A DNA stretch of 33,010 nucleotides from Phytoactinopolyspora halophila (lineage in GTDB: Bacteria > Actinomycetota > Actinomycetes > Jiangellales > Jiangellaceae), in NCBI RefSeq assembly GCF_003287285.1, contig NZ_QMIG01000048.1:1-33010 (forward strand), read 5' to 3'. The number at the start of each line of letters is the position of its first letter. Within the stretch, counting starts at the first letter, position 1. Shown one piece after another: positions 23,525 through 32,195 of this stretch. A model generated the notes under the pieces. That model was not told the origin of the DNA. It was given only the letters and a program-made list of their open reading frames with translations, and did no database searches. The position numbers and the translations under genes were made by a program.

Positions 23525-24513
23525 GAGTGGGATTCCTCTCGCCGGCCCACGTGCACGCCGATGCCTACGTCGCGAACGTGCGCGCCGCCGGAGCCGACGT
23601 CGTCGGCGTGACCGACGACGACACGAAGCGCGGCGTGCGCTGGTCGGCCGAGCACGGCGTGCCGTGGATGGGCTCGGCCGATGAACTGTTCGACGCCGGC
23701 GTGGATGCCGTCGTCGTGTGTTCCGAAACCGCTCACCACCGCAAACACGTCGAGCGTGCCGCCGCCGCAGGTGTCGCGGTGCTCTGCGAGAAACCGCTGG
23801 CCACCACGGAGGACGACGCCCGCGCGATCGTCGACACCTGCACCCGGTCCCAGGTGACCCTCATGACCGCGTTTCCCATGCGGTTCAGCCCGCCGCTGCG
23901 CGAAGTCGCGTCGACCATCGCCAGCGGGACGATGGGGCGGCTGTACGCGTGCACCGGAACGAACCAGGGCGAACTTCCCCTGCATCACGGCGCGTGGTTC
24001 GGCGATCCCGTCCTGGCCGGCGGCGGCGCGCTGATGGATCACACCGTCCACGTCGCCGACATCTTGCGCTGGTATCTGGGTCAGGATCCGGTCGAGGTCT
24101 ACGCGGTGACCAACAACCTCCTGCATCGCGAGGCCACGCCCGTCGAAACCGGTGCGCTGGTGATGTTGACGTATGCCGACGGCTTCTTCGCCACCATCGA
24201 CGCCAGCTGGAGCCGGCCGCCGGCCTATCCGACGTGGGGCGGGCTGACCGTCGAGTTCGTCGGCGAGCACGGCGTCGTCGACGTCGATGCGTTCAGCCAG
24301 CAGTTGACCATCTACGGCGGAACGCAGAACCAGCTGAGCTGGCTCCCGTGGGGCTCCGATGCCAACCAGGGGCTGATCGACGAATTCCTCGCGGCCGTGC
24401 GCGAGCGCCGCACGCCGGCGGTGACCGCCGACGACGGCCTGGCCGCCACCCGTGTCGCGCTGGCCGCCTTGCGCTCAGCCGAGACCGGCGCACCCATCCC
24501 CTTCTCCCGCTGA
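23521..24513 (+). CDS. Gfo/Idh/MocA family oxidoreductase, second copy
   Basis: This 330-residue oxidoreductase is of the same family as the preceding gene. The nucleotide site is atypical: RVGFLSPAHVHADAY in place of GxGxxG. CEKPLATT and GGALMDHTVHVADILRWYLG are present. Its end (VTADDGLAATRVALAAL) closely parallels the first copy (VTADDGLAALRIASAAA), so the two probably arose from related ancestors and may act on successive intermediates or the same sugar. The start overlaps the previous stop (ATGA). The stop codon is inside the stem of a perfect hairpin. It is the last gene of the operon. Confidence 0.88.
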   Translation: MRVGFLSPAHVHADAYVANVRAAGADVVGVTDDDTKRGVRWSAEHGVPWMGSADELFDAGVDAVVVCSETAHHRKHVERAAAAGVAVLCEKPLATTEDDARAIVDTCTRSQVTLMTAFPMRFSPPLREVASTIASGTMGRLYACTGTNQGELPLHHGAWFGDPVLAGGGALMDHTVHVADILRWYLGQDPVEVYAVTNNLLHREATPVETGALVMLTYADGFFATIDASWSRPPAYPTWGGLTVEFVGEHGVVDVDAFSQQLTIYGGTQNQLSWLPWGSDANQGLIDEFLAAVRERRTPAVTADDGLAATRVALAALRSAETGAPIPFSR

Positions 24514-24564
24514 TCATGAACACTAGGCGACCTATGTGGTCGCCTAGTGTTCATGATCAGCGGG
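24506..24564. terminator. Bidirectional hairpin with 27-bp perfect arms
   Basis: Arms at 24506-24532 and 24538-24564 are exact complements around a 5-base TATGT loop. The left arm begins inside the final codons of the oxidoreductase and contains its TGA; the right arm ends 6 bases before the stop of the converging Enzyme I gene. It should end both transcripts. The right arm is related to 55-81. Confidence 0.88.
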
Positions 24565-24570
24565 CGAGGG

Positions 24571-26289
24571 TCAGCGGATGAAGGGCTCGGCCTCGGGGTC
24601 GAGGAGCTCGCCGACGGCGTCTCGCGCCCCCGCCGGGTCCGGCGCCGCCCGCGCCGCAGCCGCCATCTCCACACAACGCTGCCGATCGTGCAAGGCCAGC
24701 ATCGCCCGTACCGCCGGCACCTTCGCCGGTGCCATCGACACGCTGGTCACTCCCAACCCGACCAGCACCAGCGCCAGCAGCGGATCACCCGCGGCCTCGC
24801 CACACACGCCCACCGGCACCGGACGCTCGCCGAGGTCCCCCGCCCCGGCGCACGTCGCGGCGACAAGATCCAGCACCGCCGGCTGCCACGGATCGAGCAG
24901 CGGCGCCAGCTCGCCGAGCATCCGATCGGCGGCGAGTGTGTACTGGGCGAGATCGTTGGTGCCGATGCTGGCGAAATCGACGCTGGCCAGCACCTCGCCT
25001 GCTCGCAGCGCCGCTGCCGGAACCTCGATCATCACTCCCACGGTGTCCAGCCCGGCGGCGCGCGCCCGATCGGCGTACCAGCGGGCCTCCTCGGCGGTGG
25101 CCACCATCGGAGCCATCACCCAGACGTCGGCCTCGCTCTGCTTCGCGGCCGCGGCCAGGGCGGTGAGCTGGTCGGACAGCAGCGCCTCGACACGCCGGCT
25201 CAAGCGCAGGCCACGCACGCCAAGCGCCGGGTTCTCCTCCTCGCCGGACGGGGCGAACGCCAGCGGTTTGTCGGCACCGGCATCGAGAGTGCGCACCACC
25301 ACCCGGCGCGTCCCGAACGCGCGCAACACCGACGCGTACGTCTCGGTCTGCTCCTCCACGCTCGGCGGCGTGGAACGATCGAGATAGAGAAACTCCGTAC
25401 GGAACAGCCCGACACCCTCGACGTCGACGTCGGCGGCGGCGAACGCGTCGTCGGCGGTGCCGATGTTGGCCAGCAGCGCCACCGGGTGCCCATCCCGCGT
25501 GCGCCCCGGGCCGCTGTACCGCGAGAGCCGCGTTTCTCGCTCGCCTGCTCGCCGCGTCCACGCGTCGCGGGTCGCCTCGTCCGGCTCGACGACGATCTCA
25601 CCGGACGCGCCGTCGACGGCTATCACCACCCCGTCGGTCAGCGACGCCCGTACCGGGCCGTCGCCCCCGGGCTCCGCACCGACAACGGCCGGGATGCCCA
25701 GCTGCGCCGCGAGGATGGCCGTGTGACTGGTGGGCCCACCAGCCTCGGTGACGATCGCGAGGACGTCGTCCTGGGACAGCCCCGCCGTGTCGGCCGGCGC
25801 GAGATCGTGCGCCACCAGGATCGACGGGTGTTCGAACACCGGAAGTCCCGGCTGCGGCGCGCCCACGAGGATCGCCACGACGCGATCGCGCACGTCGCGC
25901 AGATCACTGGTGCGCTCGGCCAGATACCCGCCGGCCGCCTCCAGCGACGCGCAGACCTCCTCCACCGCGTTATCGAGCGCGTTGGCCGGGCCCATTCCCT
26001 CGCCGATCCGCCGTTCGGCACCGGAACGCAGCGACGGGTCGCGTGCCATCATTGCCGTGGCGGTGAGGATCTCGGCGGCCGTGGCCTCGGCCATCTCGGC
26101 GCGCCGTTCCAGCTCGCCCGCCACCGATTCCAGCGCCTCGGACACCGCCTCGACGGCCGCCGCGCTGTCCGGAGCGGCAGGCTCGTCGGCCGGCGGGCGG
26201 ATCGGTTCAGCCATCCGCACCACCGGGCCGATCGCCACGCCCGCGCTGACCCCAATCCCGCGCATCCCCGTGCCCGCTTCCGGACTCAC
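24571..26289 (-). CDS. ptsI: PTS Enzyme I (phosphoenolpyruvate-protein phosphotransferase)
   Basis: This 572-residue cytoplasmic enzyme transfers phosphate from phosphoenolpyruvate to HPr. It has an N-terminal HPr-binding and phosphohistidine domain with active His189 in GGPTSHTAIL, then a PEP-binding barrel with FRTEFLYLDR, IGTNDLAQYTLAADR and the catalytic Cys near 496 (VGVCGEAAGDP). The frame is open to 26397, but GTG at 26289 has GAGGAG at proper spacing and gives the expected N-terminus (MRGIGVSAGVAIGPV soon after). It lies 145 bp after EIIBC as the last gene of the fructose operon. The HPr gene it needs is not in the window. Confidence 0.93.
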   Translation of the reverse strand: MSPEAGTGMRGIGVSAGVAIGPVVRMAEPIRPPADEPAAPDSAAAVEAVSEALESVAGELERRAEMAEATAAEILTATAMMARDPSLRSGAERRIGEGMGPANALDNAVEEVCASLEAAGGYLAERTSDLRDVRDRVVAILVGAPQPGLPVFEHPSILVAHDLAPADTAGLSQDDVLAIVTEAGGPTSHTAILAAQLGIPAVVGAEPGGDGPVRASLTDGVVIAVDGASGEIVVEPDEATRDAWTRRAGERETRLSRYSGPGRTRDGHPVALLANIGTADDAFAAADVDVEGVGLFRTEFLYLDRSTPPSVEEQTETYASVLRAFGTRRVVVRTLDAGADKPLAFAPSGEEENPALGVRGLRLSRRVEALLSDQLTALAAAAKQSEADVWVMAPMVATAEEARWYADRARAAGLDTVGVMIEVPAAALRAGEVLASVDFASIGTNDLAQYTLAADRMLGELAPLLDPWQPAVLDLVAATCAGAGDLGERPVPVGVCGEAAGDPLLALVLVGLGVTSVSMAPAKVPAVRAMLALHDRQRCVEMAAAARAAPDPAGARDAVGELLDPEAEPFIR

Positions 26290-26434
26290 GACGTCTCCTC
26301 GTATCGGCGACAACTCAACCGTATTCCTCTCAGCATGGACCACCATCGACCTCACCGTCCGTGTCAATGCCCCGCCACGTTCCGTGATCCGTAACACGTC
26401 GGCTCAACCCGCGGCATCGCCGGGCAGGAAGGCG

Positions 26435-28084
26435 TCACGCCGACGCCGTGGCCGAGCCCGTCGTCGTGGCGGGCGCCGACGCCGTAGCCGTCGTCGCCGG
26501 TGTCGCTGGGGACGCCTCGTCGGGTGCGCGTCGCAGGCTCTTCAGCACGATGACGCATGCGGCTGTCACCGCCGCGCCCGCCGCGATCGCCAGCACGTAC
26601 AGCACGGGCTGGCCGATCAAGCCGGTCACCCAGATGCCGCCGTGGGGCGCGCGCAACGTGTTGCCAATACCCATCACCAGCGATCCGGTCGCGGCAGAGC
26701 CCACCATGAGCGACGGAATGACGCGCAGCGGGTCCGCCGCCGCGAACGGGATGGCTCCCTCGGTGATGAACGACGCCCCCAGCAGCCAGGCCGCCCGGCC
26801 GTTCTCCCGCTCAGCCGGAGTGAACAGCCGCTTGCGCACGACGGTGGCCAACGCCAGGCCCAGCGGCGGTGTCATCCCAGCCGCCATCACGGCCGCCATG
26901 ATCGTCAAGTTGGTGCTGTCGGCCGCGGTGGCAGCGCCCGCCAGGCCCGTCGTGGCGAAGGTGTAGGCCACCTTGTTCACCGGCCCGCCCATGTCGAAGG
27001 CCATCATCAACCCGAGCAGCGCACCCAGCAGGATCAGGTTCGCCCCGGTGAGCCCGTTCAGCCACTCCTCCAGCCCGTCGGCGGCTGCCGACAGCGGGCC
27101 TCCCAGCAGCACCAGCATGATCAGGCCGGTGACGGCCGTGGCCAGCAGAGGGGTCACGACGACGGGCATCACGCCCCGCAGGGCCTTGCCCACCGGAATC
27201 CGGCTGATCCACAGCGCGAGGAACCCGCCGATGAACCCGGCCGCGATACCACCGAGAAAGCCCGCCTCAACGCTCATCGCCAGCGCACCGCCGACGATGC
27301 CCGGTGCCAGACCGGGCCGGTCAGCGATCGCGAAGGCGATGAAACCGGCGAGGATGGGCACGAGGAACCCGAACGCGGACGAACCGACGTGGTAGAACAG
27401 CGCCGCCCAGCTGGTGGAGGACAGCGGGTTGAAGTCTTCGACGACGCTGCTCAGCTCCGTCTCAACGATCTCGTAGTCGCCAATCATGAAGCTCAGCGCG
27501 ATGAGGATGCCCCCGGCGGCGACGAACGGGATCATGTAACTGACGCCGGTCATGAGCCACTGCCGGATCCGGGTACCAACGCCCGCCCCGGAGGTCACCT
27601 TCGTCGCCGGCGACGACCCGGAAGGCTCCGGCGCCCCGGATGCCCCAGAGGACTCGGATGCCCCAGAGGACTCGGATGCCCCGGAGAGTCCGGCGGTCCC
27701 GGAGCCGCCGGAATCCTCTGCTGCACCCTCTCCTGCACCCCCTGCCGCGCCTTGAGCTGCGGCTACGCTCGCGCCCGCCTCCCGGGCGGCCCGTTCGGCC
27801 TGCGTGATCACGTCTGGGGCTGACGAGATCGCATGCTTGACGCTCACGGTCACGACGGGCTTGCCGTCAAACCGCTCCCGATCGCGTACCCCGATGTCGG
27901 CGGCGAAGATCACCGCGTCGGCGTCAGCAATGATGCTCGCCGACACCGCCTTCGCACCCCCGGCCCCCTGCGTCTCGACGGTGATCTCGTGTCCGGCGGC
28001 TCTGGCCGCCTGCTCCAGCGCCTCGGCGGCCATGTAGGTGTGGGCGATCCCCGTGGGGCAGGAACTGACGGCAACGAACTTCAT
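26435..28084 (-). CDS. fruA: Fructose PTS transporter EIIBC
   Basis: This 549-residue membrane permease imports fructose and phosphorylates it at C1. Domain EIIB (about 1-100) has the phosphocysteine Cys9 in SSCPTGIAHT. A Ser/Gly/Ala/Glu-rich linker (about 108-165), with a short repeat ASESSG at the DNA level of 18 bases, joins the EIIC channel (about 168-515), which contains FIAFAIADRPGLAPG and FDMGGPVNKVAY. The C-terminus is an Ala/Thr/Pro-rich tail. ATG at 28084 overlaps the EIIA stop by 4 bp. EIIA is separate here, in contrast to EIIABC fusions. Confidence 0.94.
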   Translation of the reverse strand: MKFVAVSSCPTGIAHTYMAAEALEQAARAAGHEITVETQGAGGAKAVSASIIADADAVIFAADIGVRDRERFDGKPVVTVSVKHAISSAPDVITQAERAAREAGASVAAAQGAAGGAGEGAAEDSGGSGTAGLSGASESSGASESSGASGAPEPSGSSPATKVTSGAGVGTRIRQWLMTGVSYMIPFVAAGGILIALSFMIGDYEIVETELSSVVEDFNPLSSTSWAALFYHVGSSAFGFLVPILAGFIAFAIADRPGLAPGIVGGALAMSVEAGFLGGIAAGFIGGFLALWISRIPVGKALRGVMPVVVTPLLATAVTGLIMLVLLGGPLSAAADGLEEWLNGLTGANLILLGALLGLMMAFDMGGPVNKVAYTFATTGLAGAATAADSTNLTIMAAVMAAGMTPPLGLALATVVRKRLFTPAERENGRAAWLLGASFITEGAIPFAAADPLRVIPSLMVGSAATGSLVMGIGNTLRAPHGGIWVTGLIGQPVLYVLAIAAGAAVTAACVIVLKSLRRAPDEASPATPATTATASAPATTTGSATASA

Positions 28085-28533
28085 GACGGAACCACCTCTC
28101 GCATGACGATGCCGGCAACCGTCGCGGCATCGGGGGCGGACAGCAATGCCTCGGTGAACTCCTGGCTGACCAGCCGCCGGGCCAGCGCGGCGAGAATCTG
28201 CAGATGCTCGCTGTCGCCCCCGTCCGGGGCGGCGATGAGGAAGACCAGCCGCGCCGGGCCGTCGTCAGCACCGAAGTCGACGCCGGCGGGAGACCGGCCG
28301 AACGCGAGTGTTGGTGTCACGACGTGCATACTCTTGGCGTGCGGGATACCGATGCCGCCCGGAAGCCCGGTCGACATCTGTTCCTCGCGTGCGCGCACGT
28401 CAGCAAGGAACCCGTCGAGGTCGGTCACCCGGCCGCCAGCGACCAGCAGCTCGGCCAGCCGACGCGTGGCCGCGTGCTTGTCCTCGGCGTCCAGATCGAG
28501 GTCGACGAATTCGGGGGTGATCAGCTCGCTCAT
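28081..28533 (-). CDS. Fructose-type PTS EIIA
   Basis: This 150-residue cytoplasmic phosphocarrier passes phosphate from HPr to EIIB. The active His65 lies in GGIGIPHAKS. The fold landmarks LVFLIAAPDGGDSEHLQILAAL (partly shown) are typical of the fructose/mannitol EIIA family. ATG at 28533 follows GAGGAGG, placed in the 15-bp gap after the fruK stop. It overlaps EIIBC. Confidence 0.94.
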   Translation of the reverse strand: MSELITPEFVDLDLDAEDKHAATRRLAELLVAGGRVTDLDGFLADVRAREEQMSTGLPGGIGIPHAKSMHVVTPTLAFGRSPAGVDFGADDGPARLVFLIAAPDGGDSEHLQILAALARRLVSQEFTEALLSAPDAATVAGIVMREVVPS

Positions 28534-28548
28534 CGTGGCCTCCTCGGC

Positions 28549-29661
28549 TCACTCCTGGACCGGCACGTTCCGGTCGGGATCGGTCCGTACGTGCACGCGC
28601 AATGGGGCAACGTCGGACGGCTCTGGCATCTGGCTTCCGGGAAGGCCGACAGCGGCCGTTCCCCAGGCGACGGCAGTCCGGACGGCTTCGACGTAGCGCC
28701 CGTCGGCAAGGTCCCCACGGGCGTCGGCGCCATCCGCGAGGTCCCCACCGGCGCGGCCCCCGGGGAAGTCGACGCCAACATCGTCGTCCCCGCCATTGAG
28801 GTCCGTGGCGCTATCGCCCACTCGTTCGATCGTGTCGAGATAACCGGCGAGCAGGGCATCGCCCGCCCCCACCGTGCTGCGCGGGGTGATGGCGTCGGCG
28901 ATCGCCCACACCGGGGTAGCGCCTTCCCGGACGAGCACCGCGCCGTGCGGGCCGAGGCTGACCAGCGCGGCAGGGTGCGCCCCGGCACACGCGACAGGGT
29001 GCGTCCCAGCACAGGTGGCCAGGAGCTCGCGGGCGGCGTCGGCGACATCGCCCAGCGTGGGCAGCACCCGCCCGGCAATTTCCTCAAGCTCGAACAGGTT
29101 CGGTTTCACCAGGTCGGCGCCCGCGCGGACCGCTTCGTGTAACGCGGTGCCCGACGTGTCGATCGCCGCCCGGATACCGCGCGCATGTGCCAGCCGGACG
29201 AGATCCGCGTAGAAACCCGCCCCGACGCCGCCCGGCAGGCTGCCACAACCGACCAGCCACCCGGGCGCCCCGGTCGAGCGCGCCAGGGTCGCGGACACGG
29301 CGTCGAGAAGGGCCGATCGCTCGTCGGGTGACAGATGCGGGCCGGGTTCGTTGAACTTGGTCGTGGTGCCGTCCGATTCGACAACCGTCACGTTGGTCCT
29401 GACCCCAGCGGCGATCGGCACCGGCACAACGTCGACGCCGTGCTCCTCCAGCACTTGCACCAGTAGCTGGCCTTCCGTACCGCCCACCGGCAAGACGGCG
29501 GCCGCCTTCGTGTGATGTGCAGCCAGCACCCGTGCGACATTGACTCCCTTGCCGCCCGGATCGACGCGGACCGACGTGCCATGGTGCACTCGTCCCAGGT
29601 GGATGCGGTCCACACCGATGGTCCGGTCGGCACTCGGATTGGGTGTCACGGTGACGATCAC
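28549..29661 (-). CDS. fruK: 1-phosphofructokinase with unusual inserts
   Basis: This 370-residue cytoplasmic PfkB-family kinase converts fructose-1-phosphate to fructose-1,6-bisphosphate. PfkB signatures are PGGKGVNVARVLAAH (36-50) and STVGAGDALLAGYL (262-275) with catalytic Asp268. The typical length is about 310-320; the excess comes mainly from an Asp/Gly-rich insert at residues 276-321 (with GDLADG twice) just after the catalytic motif, plus a Cys/Ala/His repeat CAGTHPVACAGAHP at 217-230. After the insert the normal sequence resumes (VRTAVAWGTAAVGLPGS). GTG at 29661 overlaps the fruR stop. It is probably active, since the key motifs are intact. Confidence 0.92.
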   Translation of the reverse strand: MIVTVTPNPSADRTIGVDRIHLGRVHHGTSVRVDPGGKGVNVARVLAAHHTKAAAVLPVGGTEGQLLVQVLEEHGVDVVPVPIAAGVRTNVTVVESDGTTTKFNEPGPHLSPDERSALLDAVSATLARSTGAPGWLVGCGSLPGGVGAGFYADLVRLAHARGIRAAIDTSGTALHEAVRAGADLVKPNLFELEEIAGRVLPTLGDVADAARELLATCAGTHPVACAGAHPAALVSLGPHGAVLVREGATPVWAIADAITPRSTVGAGDALLAGYLDTIERVGDSATDLNGGDDDVGVDFPGGRAGGDLADGADARGDLADGRYVEAVRTAVAWGTAAVGLPGSQMPEPSDVAPLRVHVRTDPDRNVPVQE

Positions 29662-30425
29662 GCTCGCACCACCCGGGGCCCGGCCGCTTCCAGCTCGGTC
29701 GCTGTCTCGTCGTCGAGACCGGTGTCGGTGATCACCGTGTCGACCACGTCGATGGCCGCGACCCGTGCGAAGTGGTCGGTGCCGATCTTGGTGTGGTCGG
29801 CCAGCACCACGCAGCGCCGCGCCGCGTTGGCCATGGCGTGCTTGACACCGGCTTCCGTCTGATCGGCCGTGGTCAGGCCGCGCTCGACTGACAGGCCGTT
29901 GGTGCCGAGGAACGCGACGTCGACGAAGACCTCGGCCAGGGCACGTACCGGCCACTCCCCCACGCCGGCCAGCGTGACCCCGCGAACGCGCCCGCCCACC
30001 AGGTACAAGGTGAGATTGGAACGCGTGGCCACGGTGTTCGCGATCGTCAGCGAGTTGGTGACCACACGCAATTCCCGGTCGAACGGCAACTGCTCCGCCA
30101 GCCGGGCCGTCGTCGTTCCCGCATCGAGCAGGATCGCGCCGTCGTCGGGAAGCTCGGCCACGGCCGCCTTCGCGATCCGTTCCTTCTCCGCGACAAACCG
30201 GTCCTCCCGCACGGCGAGGCCGGGCTCAAATCCGAGGCGCTCCACGGGCACGGCCCCGCCGTGCACGCGCCGCAGCAGCCCATGACGTTCCAGAAGGCTC
30301 AGGTCACGCCGGACCGTCTCGGGCGTGACGTCCAGGAACGACGACAGACCGTTCACGTCGACGCGACCGTCTCCGCGTGCACGTTCGAGAATCAGTTGCT
30401 GCCGTTCCGCCGCGTACATCGACAC
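29658..30425 (-). CDS. fruR: DeoR-family regulator of the fructose operon
   Basis: This 255-residue DNA-binding repressor has a DeoR helix-turn-helix (VNGLSSFLDVTPETVRRDLS, about 24-43, followed by the RRVHGGA signature) and a sugar-phosphate-sensing domain from about 75 containing LDAGTTTARLAEQL and LGTNGLSVERGLTTAD. It likely senses fructose-1-phosphate. The start is GTG 30425; an ATG two codons on (30419) is also possible. It is the first gene of the - strand operon with fruK, EIIA, EIIBC and Enzyme I, hence autoregulated. Confidence 0.92.
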   Translation of the reverse strand: MSMYAAERQQLILERARGDGRVDVNGLSSFLDVTPETVRRDLSLLERHGLLRRVHGGAVPVERLGFEPGLAVREDRFVAEKERIAKAAVAELPDDGAILLDAGTTTARLAEQLPFDRELRVVTNSLTIANTVATRSNLTLYLVGGRVRGVTLAGVGEWPVRALAEVFVDVAFLGTNGLSVERGLTTADQTEAGVKHAMANAARRCVVLADHTKIGTDHFARVAAIDVVDTVITDTGLDDETATELEAAGPRVVRA

Positions 30426-30487
30426 CCACTTCCCGCTGCAACCCTCAGCGATGCCCCGAGGGAGACTCGGAACTATTCGGACGTTGA

Positions 30488-30525
30488 TTTACGTCTGTTT
30501 TACGGATTATTTGCCGCCACGTCAA
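30488..30525 (-). promoter_or_regulatory. Putative fru promoter with direct-repeat operator
   Basis: On the - strand TTGACG (30520-30525) and TAAAAC (30497-30502) are 17 bases apart. Two CGTAAA direct repeats (30499-30504 and 30488-30493), 11 bases apart, overlap and follow the -10, one helical turn apart as in many DeoR operators. The rest of 30426-30686 shows no gene. Confidence 0.5.
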
Positions 30526-30686
30526 CACTTTCGGGCAGAAACACACATCTCCGGATACTCTTGGTGCTGCCCGTTCGCCAGATACCGGGGCCGTGGCGGG
30601 TCCGGGCGATGCCGGATGCGATCTCAGGGCGCAATCCTCACGGAGACGGAAGCTCCACGTGGCGACAGGCAGTACCGTGGTCCGTC

Positions 30687-31499
30687 GTGACACCAGAGAG
30701 CACCCGGCACGAACCGGCGCGGCCTGCCGCCGCATCCCGCATCGCAGGTACGCGGCGGCAGGCCAGCATGATCACCGCGAGCGTGGTCCTCGTCGCTGTG
30801 ATCGCGCTCTCCTGGGCAACCCGATCCAGCGACGTGTCCGCCGTCGCCTTCGACGAGCAGGTGACCCGTGTGGAGATCCAGATCTCCTCCGGAGACCTCA
30901 CCATCACCGGCACCACGTCCGGCACGCCCCAGCTCCGGAGTCACTCCGACGACGGCCTGATCCGCGCGGCAGACGTCACACACCGAGTCGACGGAGGCAC
31001 CCTCCATGTCGAAGCACGGTGCCACGGCAACAGCATCGTCCCCACATTCGGCTGCCGGGCCGACATCGACCTGAGCGTGCCCGGCGGCGTCGCCGTCGTC
31101 GCCGAGTCGTCGGGCGGATCGATCGAGACGCGTGACCTCCGAGGAGACACGACGCTGGAATCCTCTGCAGGGCCCATCGACGTCGCCCACCAAGGCGGGC
31201 CACTGTCCGCGCGATCCACCGGCGGCGACGTCGTCGTCACCGACCTGGCGGTGGATGAAGCGCAGGTGACGTCGACAGCGGGATCCGTCCAGGTCGAATC
31301 AAGCGTTCCCCCGCGGTCGCTGGACGCCGAATCAAGTGGAGGCCCGGTGTCGGTCACCGTTCCTGCTGGCCACACCTACGACGTTCAGGCAAGCAGCCGG
31401 GTCGGCGGGGCCACCATCGACGCATCCACCAATCACTCGTCGATCTTCAAAGTGCGAGCCTTCTCCAACGCCGGCCCGGTGAACGTCGGAACCGGGTGA
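30687..31499 (+). CDS. Membrane-anchored DUF4097-like protein
   Basis: This roughly 270-residue protein has a basic N-terminus, one membrane helix (MITASVVLVAVIALSWA) and an extracytoplasmic domain of repeated short beta strands. Examples are SSGDLTITG, SSGGSIETRDLRGD, SSAGPIDVAHQGGPLSARSTGGDVVV and SSGGPVSVTVPAG. This right-handed beta-helix-like repetition is the DUF4097 (putative adhesin) pattern. The start is uncertain: GTG 30687 is chosen, with ATG at 30609 and ATG at 30768 in frame. It is divergent from fruR and unlinked to other genes. The function is unknown; related proteins sometimes sit with anti-sigma or envelope-stress genes, but none is here. Confidence 0.75.
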   Translation: MTPESTRHEPARPAAASRIAGTRRQASMITASVVLVAVIALSWATRSSDVSAVAFDEQVTRVEIQISSGDLTITGTTSGTPQLRSHSDDGLIRAADVTHRVDGGTLHVEARCHGNSIVPTFGCRADIDLSVPGGVAVVAESSGGSIETRDLRGDTTLESSAGPIDVAHQGGPLSARSTGGDVVVTDLAVDEAQVTSTAGSVQVESSVPPRSLDAESSGGPVSVTVPAGHTYDVQASSRVGGATIDASTNHSSIFKVRAFSNAGPVNVGTG

Positions 31500-31712
31500 A
31501 CGCCCGCCACGTTCTACGTCTGCGCTGCGAAAACCTCCACGAGCGTGAACACCACACTGTCGACTGCACTCACATGTCGTTATTGCTAGTAACGAGAAGT
31601 GACGAGCATTCCGGGACGTTTTCACGGAAGTGCTTTGGTCACCTGCCCGGACAGGAGCATCATAGGAATTGCGGGATCAGCCTCGTGTCCTCTCGCTAAG
31701 GAGGTGGGGGTC

Positions 31713-32141
31713 ATGAGTTCGCATACTCCCGACATCGAGCAACATCCCGACGTCACCGCCATGCGGCGGAAGTACGACCAGGTCGCCGAGACGCCGATGG
31801 CGCAAGGAGCCGACGGAATCGTCTTCCTCGGCGGCATGTACCTGGCCCTATCGCCGTGGATCGTCGGGTTCACCGGACACGACAGCATGATGATGAGCAA
31901 CCTGCTGTCAGGACTCGCGATAGCCGTGCTCGCCATCGGCTTCGTCGCCGCATACGGAAACCTCCACGGCATCGCCTGGGTCGCGCCGCTCCTCGGCATC
32001 TGGGCCATCGTCTCGCCGTGGCTCGTGGACGGAGGAAGCCCAGCCGGTGAAGTCATCGCCAGCAACGTGATCGTCGGCGCGGTCATTCTGCTGTGCTCGC
32101 TAGCCATGATTTCTACCGGAATGCGCAGAATGCGCTCGTAG
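31713..32141 (+). CDS. SPW-repeat membrane protein
   Basis: This 142-residue integral membrane protein has a soluble acidic N-terminus of about 40 residues and four predicted helices carrying two copies of the SPW motif (LALSPWIVGF and AIVSPWLVDG), defining the SPW-repeat family. TAAGGAGGT lies 8 bases before ATG 31713, an almost ideal ribosome site, suggesting strong translation. The 213 bp upstream contains no gene. The role is not known. Confidence 0.88.
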   Translation: MSSHTPDIEQHPDVTAMRRKYDQVAETPMAQGADGIVFLGGMYLALSPWIVGFTGHDSMMMSNLLSGLAIAVLAIGFVAAYGNLHGIAWVAPLLGIWAIVSPWLVDGGSPAGEVIASNVIVGAVILLCSLAMISTGMRRMRS

Positions 32142-32156
32142 AACCACCTGAAGGAC

Positions 32157-32195
32157 GGGCGGTGGCGCCAGACCTGATCCCGCGTGCCACCGCCC
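32157..32195 (+). terminator. Hairpin after the SPW gene
   Basis: GGGCGGTGGC (32157-32166) pairs exactly with GCCACCGCCC (32186-32195), 16 bases after the stop codon, with a 19-base loop. No T-run follows; it is probably a factor-assisted or actinobacterial-type terminator. Confidence 0.6.

Noticed and set aside
26290-26397. Longer Enzyme I start
   Set aside because: The family N-terminus begins near MRGIGVSAG, and the GTG at 26289 has a good ribosome site.
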